NCBI GenBank assembly: GCA_900546485.1
Contig: URDK01000024.1
Location: forward strand, 1 to 33,906
Length of the DNA: 33,906 nucleotides
Source: an uncultured Eubacteriales bacterium
GTDB taxonomy: Bacteria; Bacillota; Clostridia; Oscillospirales; Oscillospiraceae
Direction: 5' to 3'
Of this stretch, positions 1 to 8,087 are shown piece after piece (positions within the stretch are counted from its first letter, which is position 1; every line of letters begins with the position of its first letter). The notes under the pieces were generated by a model. The model was not told where the DNA came from and did no database searches. It saw only the letters and a list, made by a program, of their open reading frames with translations. A program made the position numbers and the translations under genes.

Positions 1-81
1 GGGGATTCGGTTATGAAAACCATGTCACTCGGCGCTGTTGAGTTTTGGGTTTTTAGCGGCACTTATGCTGGGTTGACATAA
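1..81 (+). CDS. Possible 3' end of a gene entering from the left edge
   Basis: Frame 1 is open from the first base to a TAA at 79-81 and would encode the last 26 residues of a protein, ending in FSGTYAGLT. A GC-rich hairpin begins three bases after the stop. I do not recognise the fragment, and an open stretch this short could be chance. It could also be read as a 22-residue peptide from the ATG at 13, but no ribosome site is visible upstream. Confidence 0.22.
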   Translation, partial: GDSVMKTMSLGAVEFWVFSGTYAGLT

Positions 82-120
82 ATACCGCCGCGCGGCTTTG
101 CACCACGCGGCGGACGGTAT
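82..120 (-). terminator. Hairpin at the 3' end of the first lipoprotein gene
   Basis: Arms at 85-95 (CCGCCGCGCGG) and 103-113 (CCACGCGGCGG) pair over 11 bp with one G-U pair around a 7-nt loop. An outer ATACCG/CGGTAT pair (82-87 and 115-120) is an alternative extension. On the minus strand the stem is followed by TATTTATG, which is only a weak U-tract. It lies 5-40 bases after the stop of the minus-strand lipoprotein, so termination or 3'-end protection is likely. Confidence 0.5.
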
Positions 121-124
121 GTAT

Positions 125-2485
125 TCATCGCTGCTCGTTAACGTATAGCGAGACGCGGTCCTGAATGATGGCGGCGGTCTGTTCGGGGGTCTTGATGCCG
201 TTTACGAAGGACTGCACCTCCTCGTTCACTATGTTCATGATGCTCTTGTCATAGGCGGCGGTGCGGCCGATGGAGTCAATGAGACTGCGCAGGGCATCGG
301 CCTCGTCGCGGCTCATGGCGTAATAATCGACGGTGAAATCGCCCCAGCCTACTGTGCCTTTGGGCCACTCCATCTCCTTGCCTGTCTCCTCGTCTTTGTA
401 GGTGTCGCGCTTCATTGCCTCAGCTTCCGCGGCAGCATAGGCCTTGAGGTTGAGCGGCAGGCCATCCATGTAGCGGTTGTTCTCGAAGTAGTCCTCGGTC
501 AGCATGCCGCGCACGAATTTCCAGGCCGAATCTATGTCCTTGCACGTGGCGCTGATGCTCAGCGGGTCTCCAGCAAACATCACCACATTTCCCACGCCCT
601 CGGCGGTGGGATAGCCCTTGAAGGTGACGTGGCCCTTGGTTATGGCGCTGCAGGTCTGGTAATCGGAGAAGTCGCGCAGTTCCATCTGCATCAGCAGCTG
701 GCGGCCGTCGGCGAGCATCTGGTAGGGGCTGGTGCCTATCTCGTCATAGGTGAACTCTGCCGGGAAGAGGTGACTGAAGTTCAGAACGTCAATAAAATCC
801 TGCGTGTTGAAGCTGCACTTGCCGTTCTGCCAGTCCACATAGCGGTCGAGGCCGTACTTGAGCATGTCGCTGAGCACCATGTCCCTGGTCATGCCCTGGC
901 CGAGGATATATTTGGCCTCCGGGTGAGCCTTGATGACCTCCTGCATCTGGCTGAGCGTCCAGCCCATCTCCCTGCCAACGACGTCGCTCTTGCCTACCAG
1001 CGTGGCTATGCTGAAGCCGGGGGAGATTGAATAGAGCCGGCCCTCGCTCTCCATGGCCTTCATCACCGGGGCCATGAAGCTCTCACGGCCCAGCTCGCTG
1101 TCACTGTCAATGAGCTCGTAGATGTCCTTGAGCAGACCCTTAGCCGCGTACTGGCCCATCGGAAGATCGGTGGTGACAAAGATGTCGGGCACGTTGCCAC
1201 TGATTATCTCGGTGTTCAGCTTGGTGAGGCCAGCGCTGTAATCCTCGTCGGTGTTGAACTTGGAATAGTCGGTGACCTCTATGCGCGCCGTGGTGCTGGA
1301 GCTGTTGAAGTTCATCACAGCCTTGCTGAGGCTCGTGCTCAGATAGTTGCACGCCAGGCGGAGCGTCACTATCTTGGCGGCCTCTGCGGGGTCAAGCTCC
1401 GTGAGGCGAAGGAGCTCAGTCTTGTCGGTTTCGAAGTTGTTCACGAGGCAGTATATTGCGCCGCCTTCGCCGAAGTACATGGCCGAGAGCTGGTTCTCAT
1501 CAATGCCGCAGTCGAGCAGGCCTGCGAGGCGGGTGCTCTGGCCGGATTTGGGGTCAAAACCGTAGATGTACAGGTTGTCTGCATAGCCCGCGCCGAATTT
1601 TTCGTCACCGTCAAAGGTGCGGTTCACGTCCCCAGGGAGCTTTATGTCCTCGCCGACGTTCCCTGATTTGAAATCTACGGTCCGGAGCACATAGCCATCG
1701 TCACCGCGTCCGCTCAGGGCGACGCGTCCGTCGGCTAGGCGCACCACACCGTCCCACCAGCCATTCAGGGGCTGCGCACCGAGCAGCTCGCCCTCCGCCG
1801 AGATGAGCGCCGCCGCAGTCTGGTCGTAGATGAGGCAGACATTGCCCTCCGCGTCGGTGTACATCGCAGACATGTAAACGCTGTCGCCGCTGTCGGGAAC
1901 AGCCTTTTTCACAGCGTCCATGGCCTTGTCCAGCTCCACGCTGAGCAGCTCGGAGGCGGTAGACGCGTCGACCAGACGAAGGCGGCTGGAGTTGACCTCT
2001 TTCGCGTACTCATACTTCCCATCCTCGCCGCCGGAATAATTCTCAGGAAGCTCATAGCGCGTTCCGCTCATGTTCTCGTAGAGCCACAGGCCCTTGGGCG
2101 AGGGCGCGATGGCGTTTATCTGTATACGCACATCCTCTACCCCCTCCGGCGCTGTCTGAGGCTGGTAGCCCGAGAGCTTTTCGGCCTTGCCGCCCTCCAG
2201 CGTCACCGACCAGAGGTCCACAGGCTTCGCCCCGCCTTCTTCCCAGAAGATGTCGCTGGTGGAGAAAAACAGCTTCCCGTCCGCCACAGCCTTGGCGTCC
2301 ATCGTTCCCTCAGGGCCATCTATCTTTCGCCGCTCTGCGCGCCATACACTGCCGGTGCCTTCAGCCGAGGCTCCCGGAGTCCCGCCCGGCCTGCCGGTTG
2401 CAGGCGCCCCACCGCAGCCGGCGAGCAGCCCTAATGCCATCGCCGAAGATATGATAAGCGCGCCGACGCGTTTGAATTTTTTCAT
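125..2485 (-). CDS. Lipoprotein with propeller-like N-terminus and family 1 solute-binding C-terminus
   Basis: Predicted surface lipoprotein of 786 aa. A basic N-terminus (MKKFKR) and hydrophobic stretch lead to a lipobox LLAGC with Cys24. Residues ~40-370 are rich in short beta-strand-like repeats and aspartate/glycine turns, consistent with a beta-propeller but not proven. Residues ~375-786 resemble an extracellular solute-binding protein of family 1, with motifs such as SGNVPDIF and KGLLKDIYELID. The family captures sugars or oligosaccharides for ABC importers, but no permease gene is adjacent, so the partner and ligand are unknown. The ATG at 2485 is chosen because GGAGG lies 8 bases upstream; an in-frame ATG at 2491 is only 2 bases from it. 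It is clearly a paralogue of the gene at 3232-5601: similar architecture, near-identical local motifs and the same YVNEQR C-terminus. Confidence 0.9.
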   Translation of the reverse strand: MKKFKRVGALIISSAMALGLLAGCGGAPATGRPGGTPGASAEGTGSVWRAERRKIDGPEGTMDAKAVADGKLFFSTSDIFWEEGGAKPVDLWSVTLEGGKAEKLSGYQPQTAPEGVEDVRIQINAIAPSPKGLWLYENMSGTRYELPENYSGGEDGKYEYAKEVNSSRLRLVDASTASELLSVELDKAMDAVKKAVPDSGDSVYMSAMYTDAEGNVCLIYDQTAAALISAEGELLGAQPLNGWWDGVVRLADGRVALSGRGDDGYVLRTVDFKSGNVGEDIKLPGDVNRTFDGDEKFGAGYADNLYIYGFDPKSGQSTRLAGLLDCGIDENQLSAMYFGEGGAIYCLVNNFETDKTELLRLTELDPAEAAKIVTLRLACNYLSTSLSKAVMNFNSSSTTARIEVTDYSKFNTDEDYSAGLTKLNTEIISGNVPDIFVTTDLPMGQYAAKGLLKDIYELIDSDSELGRESFMAPVMKAMESEGRLYSISPGFSIATLVGKSDVVGREMGWTLSQMQEVIKAHPEAKYILGQGMTRDMVLSDMLKYGLDRYVDWQNGKCSFNTQDFIDVLNFSHLFPAEFTYDEIGTSPYQMLADGRQLLMQMELRDFSDYQTCSAITKGHVTFKGYPTAEGVGNVVMFAGDPLSISATCKDIDSAWKFVRGMLTEDYFENNRYMDGLPLNLKAYAAAEAEAMKRDTYKDEETGKEMEWPKGTVGWGDFTVDYYAMSRDEADALRSLIDSIGRTAAYDKSIMNIVNEEVQSFVNGIKTPEQTAAIIQDRVSLYVNEQR

Positions 2486-2524
2486 GGTCATTTCCTCCGT
2501 ATCTGTATTGAGGTAACTGTACTA

Positions 2525-2570
2525 CGTGTAATAGCACGGTTAGGTTACCATTGGCTAATCGATACGTCAA
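2525..2570 (-). promoter_or_regulatory. Promoter and palindromic operator-like site of first lipoprotein gene
   Basis: On the minus strand TTGACG (2565-2570) and TAACCT (2542-2547) are separated by 17 bp. The -35 is good and the -10 poor. Three bases beyond the -10 lies a small inverted repeat CGTG-N6-CACG (2525-2538), where transcription would begin. The paralogous gene has the same arrangement with the same offset, which raises confidence in this otherwise weak match. Confidence 0.5.
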
Positions 2571-2607
2571 GGGAGCTTCTGTGAACTTTTCATTAACTTT
2601 CCAGCGC

Positions 2608-2642
2608 AAAAAAGAGGCGGGATAGCAAAACTATCCCGCCTC
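2608..2642 (-). terminator. Intrinsic terminator after the GNAT gene
   Basis: A perfect 12-bp stem (2614-2625 with 2631-2642, GAGGCGGGATAG) and 5-nt loop is followed on the minus strand by six T residues (2608-2613). It ends the lipoprotein-GNAT transcription unit coming from 5601 and separates it from the promoter of the downstream paralogue. Confidence 0.92.
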
Positions 2643-2670
2643 ACCAGTCCGGCTGGTCAAAGTATGTCCA

Positions 2671-3198
2671 TTATTTCCATTCGTGGCTGAGTATCCGCAT
2701 CATGATGAAGTCGCTGTACTCATTGTTGTAGTAATAGGCCTCTTCCATGATGCCTTCCTGCTTGAAGCCGATTTTCCTGTAGAACTCCAGCGCCTCGGTA
2801 TTCAAGCCCACCACTCCGATTGAGACACGGTGCATTTCATACTCATTAAAGGCCATATCGAGCATTATGCGGATCGCTTCTGTCCCGTAGCCCTTGTGCT
2901 GCATCTCCGGATCGGGAATGATGATTGTAAGGTCGGTTTGGTGCCATGCAGGAAACATGCGGAGCAGGCCGGTCTCGCCTATGATATTACCGTCGAGATC
3001 CGTAATGGTGAACCAGACCGAGTCCTCCGATTTATGGTTTACGTTGATACAGGTCTTTACCTCTTCCACATCGGTAGGCTTCTCAAAGCCGCATTGGAAC
3101 ATGACCTTCGGCTGATTGAACCAATAGGCATAAAACGGCGCATCTTCTTCTCTTTGCTCACGCAAAATGAGCCTTTTGCCTCTGATTTCTTTACTCAT
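2671..3198 (-). CDS. GNAT family N-acetyltransferase (RimJ/RimL-like)
   Basis: The 175-aa protein has the GNAT fold used for acetyl-CoA-dependent acetylation of an amine. It shows an N-terminal RGKRLILRE segment, the acetyl-CoA loop around QHKGYGTEA (residues ~100-108) and the late NTEALEFYRKIGFKQEG motif (~131-147) typical of RimJ/RimL-type enzymes. The substrate cannot be inferred. It starts 33 bases after the lipoprotein stop at 3232 and is followed by a strong terminator, so it is probably co-transcribed with that lipoprotein. The ribosome site is poor: AAAGG lies 13 bases before the start, and a five-codon frame (3191-3208, MKPHE) overlaps the start, which may allow coupled translation. 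Confidence 0.88.
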   Translation of the reverse strand: MSKEIRGKRLILREQREEDAPFYAYWFNQPKVMFQCGFEKPTDVEEVKTCINVNHKSEDSVWFTITDLDGNIIGETGLLRMFPAWHQTDLTIIIPDPEMQHKGYGTEAIRIMLDMAFNEYEMHRVSIGVVGLNTEALEFYRKIGFKQEGIMEEAYYYNNEYSDFIMMRILSHEWK

Positions 3199-3231
3199 GA
3201 GGTTTCATAAGCCTTTCTTTTGCCTCTTGGC

Positions 3232-5601
3232 TTACCTCTGCTCGTTCACATAGATGGACACGCGGTCCTGAATGAGGCTCGCGGTCTGCTCGGCGGTCTT
3301 GGTGCCGGCAAAGAAACCGGCGGACTCCTCCATGACGAGGTCCATGATGTTCTTGTCGTAGGAGTAGGTGCGGTCGACGGAGGCGATGAGCTCCTCGAGC
3401 TGCTGAGCCTGCTCTTCGGTCATAGCATATATGTCTATGTAGAAGTCATCCCAGCCCCAGCCGCCGGTGGAAACTTCGACCTGCTCGCCGGTCTCGGGAT
3501 CGGTCTCATACTGCTTCTCCATGGCCTTGGCCTCGAGCTTGTCGAAGGCAGCCTTGTTGAGCGGGTAGCCGTAGACGTAGTAGTTATCCTCGCTGAAATA
3601 TTCCTCAGTCAGCATTCCGCGCACGAAGCTCCAGGCGGCCTCAACATCCTCACAGGTGGAGCTGATGCTCAGACGGCTGCCGGTAGGCATCACCACATTG
3701 CCCACGCCCTCGCTGGTTGGGAAGCCCTTGAAGGCCAGCTGTCCGCCGAACATGGCCTCATACATCTGGAATTGCTCAAAATCGCTGGCAGAATAGGTTG
3801 CTAGCAGCTGACGGCCGCTGGAAACGAGGGCCGGGGTGCTCTCGTAGTTGCCGCTGCTGTAGTCGTAGGTCTCAGGGAACATGTTGCAGAAGTTCAGAAC
3901 GTCAATGAAATCCTGCCCGTTGAAACTGCACTCGCCCGTGGTCCAGTCTACATACTCGCCCAGGTTGAGCGCGAGCATCGTCTGGAGCATGGTGGACTTG
4001 GTAGAACCCGGGTCAAGCACATACTGCACCTCGGGGTGCGCGTTCACGACATCCATCATTTCCTGAAGCGTCCAGCCCATCTCCTCGCCCACGACCTCAG
4101 CGTTGCCGACAAGGCTCACGATGCCAAAGGTGGAGGTTATGGAGTAGAGCTTGCCGTCCGTTTCCATAGCCTTGAGGATGTTGGGGAAGAAGCTGTCGCG
4201 GGAGAGCTCCTCGTCGGAGTCGATGAGCTCATAGAGGTCGTAGAGCAGGCCCTTCGCGCCGTACTGCTCAATGGGCAGCTCGTCGGCGACAAAGAGGTCG
4301 GGCACGTTGCCGCTTATTATCTCAGTGTTGAGCTTGGTGATGCCCGCGGAATAGTCGTCCTCAGTGGCGTACTGGGAGTAGTCAATGACCTCTATGCGCA
4401 CACCGGTGTTGGCGCGATTGAAGTCGAGCACCTGCCTCCTGAGATCCTGGCTCAGATAGTTGCAGGCGAGACGCAGCGTCTTGGTCTCGGGTATCTCGGA
4501 GGCATCCTTCTGCACGAGGCGCGCGATCTCCGCGCTGTTGTCGTCGTAGCTGAAGAGCAGGCAGATAATGCCGCCGTCTTCCGTGAGCGTGAGGGCGCTG
4601 ACGTTCTCCTCGTTGACGTCGCAGTTTATGAGCGAGGCAAGCTGCACGGTCTCGCCCGTCTCGGCCTTGAAGCCGTAGACATAGGAGCTGTCTATGTAGC
4701 TGACGGTGTATTCACCGCCGCCGGGGTAGGTGTTATAGGCGCCCTGGGGCAGCTCAATGTCCTCGCCGAAGCCCTTGGCAGCAAAATCAAGAGGCCTGAG
4801 CACATAGCCGGCGCTGCCGCTGCCTATCATTGCAAGGGTACCGTCCTGGAGGGTCATGAACTTGTCCCACCAGCCCTCCTGATATCCGGAATAGAGCACT
4901 TCTCCGGTGTTGGAGAGCATGACCAGTATGCTCTGGTTGTACAGCAGGCCAATGTTGCCCTCTGCATCGGAGCCAGAGCTGCTAAGGTACATGGAGCCGC
5001 CGTACATGTCAGCGGTGGCCTGGGAGTTGGCCTCGGCAGCCGCCTGGGCAGCGCTGAGGTCGATTGAGCTCACTTCCGCGCCGGTCGCGTCCAGATGGCG
5101 CAGGGCGGCAGAGCTGTACTCCTCGGCGTACTGATAGCGGTCGTCGGTCTCCTCGTTGAAGCCCTCGGGCAGGTTGAAGCGGGTGGCATTTATGCTCTCG
5201 CTAACCCAGAAGCCGCCGTCGGCAGCGGCGGAAAGGCTGTTGATGCTGACATAGACATCCTCATAACCCTCGGGTCCGGTAGACGGCGTATAGCCCTCCA
5301 GCTTGGACGCCTCGCCGGTGCTCAGGTCTATGACCCAGATGCCCGGCGTCCAGGTGCCGGTGGTCTCGTCGTAACCGCTCTGGGACACATAGGCCTTGCC
5401 GTCGAGAATAACGGGATTGCTTATGTAATCTTCAATGCCGTTCACCTTGGTGAATTCAGACACCCAGACAAGTCCGGAAGCATCGCTGCCCGGCTCGTCC
5501 GTTGTCTGCTCGTCCTCCGGCCCGCCTCCGCAGCCGGCCAGAAGCGTCAGCATAAGCGCCGCCGCCATGAGCAGTGCCGCAATTCGTGTATGCTTTTTCA
5601 T
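3232..5601 (-). CDS. Lipoprotein with propeller-like N-terminus and family 1 solute-binding C-terminus (paralogue)
   Basis: This 789-aa lipoprotein starts MKKHTR and has a lipobox LLAGC with Cys24, so it should be lipid-anchored outside the membrane. After an acidic linker (residues ~27-45), residues ~45-370 form a strand-rich, probably propeller-like domain. Residues ~375-789 are a family 1 solute-binding domain with motifs shared with the 125-2485 protein: LRLACNYLS, TKLNTEIISGNVPD, KGLLYDLYELIDSDEEL, EGVGNVVMP and the YVNEQR end. GGAGG lies 7 bases before the ATG. A consensus promoter precedes it and the GNAT gene follows in the same direction. No ABC permease is nearby, so it may serve a transporter encoded elsewhere or act as a surface sensor or binder. 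Confidence 0.92.
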   Translation of the reverse strand: MKKHTRIAALLMAAALMLTLLAGCGGGPEDEQTTDEPGSDASGLVWVSEFTKVNGIEDYISNPVILDGKAYVSQSGYDETTGTWTPGIWVIDLSTGEASKLEGYTPSTGPEGYEDVYVSINSLSAAADGGFWVSESINATRFNLPEGFNEETDDRYQYAEEYSSAALRHLDATGAEVSSIDLSAAQAAAEANSQATADMYGGSMYLSSSGSDAEGNIGLLYNQSILVMLSNTGEVLYSGYQEGWWDKFMTLQDGTLAMIGSGSAGYVLRPLDFAAKGFGEDIELPQGAYNTYPGGGEYTVSYIDSSYVYGFKAETGETVQLASLINCDVNEENVSALTLTEDGGIICLLFSYDDNSAEIARLVQKDASEIPETKTLRLACNYLSQDLRRQVLDFNRANTGVRIEVIDYSQYATEDDYSAGITKLNTEIISGNVPDLFVADELPIEQYGAKGLLYDLYELIDSDEELSRDSFFPNILKAMETDGKLYSITSTFGIVSLVGNAEVVGEEMGWTLQEMMDVVNAHPEVQYVLDPGSTKSTMLQTMLALNLGEYVDWTTGECSFNGQDFIDVLNFCNMFPETYDYSSGNYESTPALVSSGRQLLATYSASDFEQFQMYEAMFGGQLAFKGFPTSEGVGNVVMPTGSRLSISSTCEDVEAAWSFVRGMLTEEYFSEDNYYVYGYPLNKAAFDKLEAKAMEKQYETDPETGEQVEVSTGGWGWDDFYIDIYAMTEEQAQQLEELIASVDRTYSYDKNIMDLVMEESAGFFAGTKTAEQTASLIQDRVSIYVNEQR

Positions 5602-5628
5602 TTTCTGTCCTCCGTTAGCCGTATTAAG

Positions 5629-5672
5629 CGTGATAACACGGCTATTTTAGCTCAATTTTCCCTTCCTGTCAA
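5629..5672 (-). promoter_or_regulatory. Sigma-A promoter and operator-like palindrome of second lipoprotein gene
   Basis: On the minus strand TTGACA (5667-5672) and TAAAAT (5644-5649) are spaced by 17 bp, close to consensus. Three bases beyond the -10 is CGTG-N4-CACG (5629-5640), placed at the likely transcription start, 28 bases before the start codon. The paralogue's promoter at 2525-2570 has the same layout. Confidence 0.8.
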
Positions 5673-5713
5673 TGTAAGGCGCATTATAATTCAATTAAGT
5701 TTTGTTTAAGATG

Positions 5714-5750
5714 CAAAAATCCCCCGAAATCCGCCAGATTTCGGGGGATT
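5714..5750 (-). terminator. Intrinsic terminator after murC
   Basis: A perfect 13-bp stem (5718-5730 with 5738-5750, AATCCCCCGAAAT) and a 7-nt loop run into a T-tract on the minus strand, starting 12 bases after the murC stop. Confidence 0.9.
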
Positions 5751-5761
5751 TATTCAGGGTA

Positions 5762-7132
5762 TCAGTCACTTACCAGGCGCTCGCCTATTTTATAGATATC
5801 TCCTGCGCCCACCGTGAGTATGATGTCGCCGGGGCGCGCGGTCTCGCGTAGGCTGGCCTCGATCTGATCAAAGCTCGGGAAAAAACGGCAGCCTTCTATA
5901 TGCTGCGCCAGGTCCGCGGACGAGATGCCGAGGGTGTTGTGCTCGCGAGCTGCGTATATTTCGGCGAGATAGGTGATGTCCGGGCGGGCGAGCTGAACGA
6001 TGAAGTCGTCAAAGAGCGCCGCGGTGCGCGTGTAGGTGTGCGGCTGGAACACGAGTATCGTGCGCTTGTAGCCGAGAGGTTCTACCGCGTCGAGCAGGGC
6101 CTTGAGCTCTCCGGGATGGTGGGCGTAGTCGTCATATACGTCCGCGCCGTTAAACTTACCCTTGAATTCGAACCTGCGCCCCGCGCCGTTGAAGCCCGCG
6201 AGGCCGTATTTGACCGCGTTGGGCCTCACGCCGAGGCAGATGCATGCCGCCGTAGCCGCAAGTGCGTTCTTCACATTGTGCATGCCGGGGATGTGCAGCG
6301 TTACGCTGGTGAAGAGCTTGCCGTGACAGTAGATGTCGAACTCGCTGTTTGCGCCGACGCGGCGGATGTTGCGCGCGTAGACGTCAGCCTTATCGGTCAG
6401 GCCAAAGGTGAAAAGCTCCCTGTCGAGCGGTGCGAGGGCGTCCATGGTGTTGCGGTCGTCGATATTCGCGACTATCCTGCCGTTTGCCGGCACGCGCGAG
6501 GCGAACTCCCGGAACGAGTGCTTTACGTCCTCTAGATCGCTGAAGTAGTCCATATGGTCCTCTTCGATGTCCAGGATGACGGCTATCGTCGGGCAGAAGT
6601 ACAGGAAGGAGTCGTGATACTCGCAGCTCTCAAGGATAATGGTGTCCCCGCCGCCGACGCGGTGGCCGGCGTGCAGCAGCGGCAGCGTGCCGCCTATCAT
6701 GACGGTCGGGTCGCGCTCCGCAGCCATGAGGATGTGGGTGCACATGCTGGTGGTAGTGGTCTTGCCGTGGGTGCCCGCTATGCAAAGGGCGTTGTCATAG
6801 TCCTTCATGATGGCGCCCCAGGCCTGTGCGCGCTCGAAAACCGGCACGCCGCGGGCCCTGGCCTCGACTATCTCGGGGTTGTCGTCATGCACTGCGGCGG
6901 TGCGGACCACGAACTGGATATCGGGCGCCACGTTCATTGCCGAGTGGCCAATCTTGATGTCTATGCCCAGGCTGCGCAAATAGCGGGTCTTGTCGCTCTC
7001 GGCCATATCCGAGCCGTCGATGACAAGGCCCATGCCGGCCAGCACCTCGGCCAGCGGCGCCATAGAGACTCCGCCCGCACCAATGAGGTGGCCGCGCTTG
7101 CCGGGTTTCAGGTATTGTTCAAAGTCTGCCAT
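5762..7132 (-). CDS. murC: UDP-N-acetylmuramate--L-alanine ligase
   Basis: Cytoplasmic ATP-dependent Mur ligase of 456 aa that adds L-alanine to UDP-N-acetylmuramate, the first peptide-stem step of peptidoglycan synthesis. The N-terminal Rossmann segment reads HLIGAGGVSMAPLAEVL (residues ~15-31). The ATP P-loop AGTHGKTTTTS is at 119-129, a DDYAHHPGELKALL block typical of the C-terminal part is near residue 335, and TVGAGDIYKIGE ends the protein. The length is normal for MurC. GGAG lies 5 bases before the ATG. It is a single-gene unit with its own promoter and terminator. The related recycling enzyme Mpl is less likely given the motif pattern and the cell-wall-standard length. Confidence 0.95.
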   Translation of the reverse strand: MADFEQYLKPGKRGHLIGAGGVSMAPLAEVLAGMGLVIDGSDMAESDKTRYLRSLGIDIKIGHSAMNVAPDIQFVVRTAAVHDDNPEIVEARARGVPVFERAQAWGAIMKDYDNALCIAGTHGKTTTTSMCTHILMAAERDPTVMIGGTLPLLHAGHRVGGGDTIILESCEYHDSFLYFCPTIAVILDIEEDHMDYFSDLEDVKHSFREFASRVPANGRIVANIDDRNTMDALAPLDRELFTFGLTDKADVYARNIRRVGANSEFDIYCHGKLFTSVTLHIPGMHNVKNALAATAACICLGVRPNAVKYGLAGFNGAGRRFEFKGKFNGADVYDDYAHHPGELKALLDAVEPLGYKRTILVFQPHTYTRTAALFDDFIVQLARPDITYLAEIYAAREHNTLGISSADLAQHIEGCRFFPSFDQIEASLRETARPGDIILTVGAGDIYKIGERLVSD

Positions 7133-7179
7133 ATATGCTCCAAGCCTCTTGAAGAATTTGTTTTCTCTTTTTCCATGCG

Positions 7180-7208
7180 ATTATAATACATTATGCTTAA
7201 CAATACAA
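7180..7208 (-). promoter_or_regulatory. Probable murC promoter
   Basis: On the minus strand TTGTAT (7203-7208) and a perfect TATAAT (7180-7185) are spaced by 17 bp, giving a leader of about 40 nt. The same DNA carries a 21-bp block (7179-7199) that recurs before cca at 20128-20148. Confidence 0.6.
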
Positions 7209-7230
7209 GGATTAAAACAGAACGCACGCA

Positions 7231-7260
7231 GGGGGCCGCCTATAATCGGGCGGTCCCCCT
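7231..7260 (-). terminator. Hairpin after the DeoR-family regulator gene
   Basis: GGGGGCCGCC (7231-7240) pairs with GGCGGTCCCCC (7249-7259) with one bulged base. The minus-strand sequence beyond it is only moderately T-rich (TTCTGTTTT, about 10 bases on). It lies 18 bases after the regulator stop, so a terminator is the simplest reading. Confidence 0.6.
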
Positions 7261-7277
7261 GTTTCTCGTGCTTATTC

Positions 7278-8087
7278 TCATTTATCGGGGTCTACCAGCG
7301 TTATCTCGACACCGGCGCGGCGTATGTTCTCAAGCTCCTGCGGATCGCTGCCCGTATCCGTCACAAGGCGGCTGACATCGGAAAGGCTGCCGAAAAGGAA
7401 ATTGTGCCTTATACCGACCTTGCGATGGTCCGCCGCGATGATGACCGGACCGTTGCAGTGCTGTATCATCGCCCTGTTCACAGCCGGGTCCTGCACCGCC
7501 ATGGAGGTCAGCCCGCCCTCGGCGCTGATGCCGCTCACGCCCAGGATGCACTTGGTGGTGGATATACGGCTTATCATCTCCACAGCCAGCGCGCCCGTCA
7601 TGGACATCTTCATGTTCCCCGCCATGGCGTTGCCTATGACCTCTCCGCCGATGATTATGAGGTCTGTACCGTAGTTCCTGTCCGCGAACAGGCTGCGGCC
7701 GTTGTTGGTGATGATGGTAACGGACTTGCCTTTTATATGCGGAATGATGCGAAAAGCAGTAGAGCTGCCATTTATAAATATTGTGTCTCCATCTTCAATA
7801 AACTCGGCGGTCTTTCGGGCAATGGCTTCCTTCTCCTGGGTATGCGAGGAGAAATAGCGCTCGTTATCAAACTTGGGCAGGGCATTGCTCGTGTCCGCTA
7901 TGCATATGCCTCCCTTGCAGCGTATCTCCTCCCCGCTCTCCTCAAGCGCGCTTATATCGCGCCTTATAGTGGCCGTTGAAACGCCGAAAGCCTTGGCCAG
8001 CTCGGAAATCTTAATATAGTTGTTGCGCTGGATGTAGCTCATTATTTCATCCTGCCGTGACATAATGACGTTCTTACTGGTTTTCAT
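7278..8087 (-). CDS. DeoR/GlpR-family transcriptional repressor, divergent from the ascorbate-like operon
   Basis: A 269-aa DNA-binding sugar-phosphate sensor. The N-terminal helix-turn-helix includes KISELAKAFGVSTATIRRD (residues ~26-44), and the rest is a DeoRC effector domain with NGSSTAFRI, TNNGRSLF, LIIIGGEV, LGVSGISAEGGLT and IIAADHRKVG. Members of this family sense phosphorylated sugars; E. coli UlaR, which controls ascorbate genes, belongs to it. It is divergent from an operon containing ulaG/ulaE/ulaF homologues, so it probably represses that operon. The ATG at 8087 is chosen because GGAGGGG precedes it by about 10 bases and it matches the family N-terminus; an in-frame upstream ATG at 8159 would add 24 unrelated residues. 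Confidence 0.9.
   Translation of the reverse strand: MKTSKNVIMSRQDEIMSYIQRNNYIKISELAKAFGVSTATIRRDISALEESGEEIRCKGGICIADTSNALPKFDNERYFSSHTQEKEAIARKTAEFIEDGDTIFINGSSTAFRIIPHIKGKSVTIITNNGRSLFADRNYGTDLIIIGGEVIGNAMAGNMKMSMTGALAVEMISRISTTKCILGVSGISAEGGLTSMAVQDPAVNRAMIQHCNGPVIIAADHRKVGIRHNFLFGSLSDVSRLVTDTGSDPQELENIRRAGVEITLVDPDK

Noticed and set aside
4036..5067. A 343-codon plus-strand frame inside the second lipoprotein gene
   Set aside because: It is antisense to a clear lipoprotein gene and has no ribosome site or recognisable motif.
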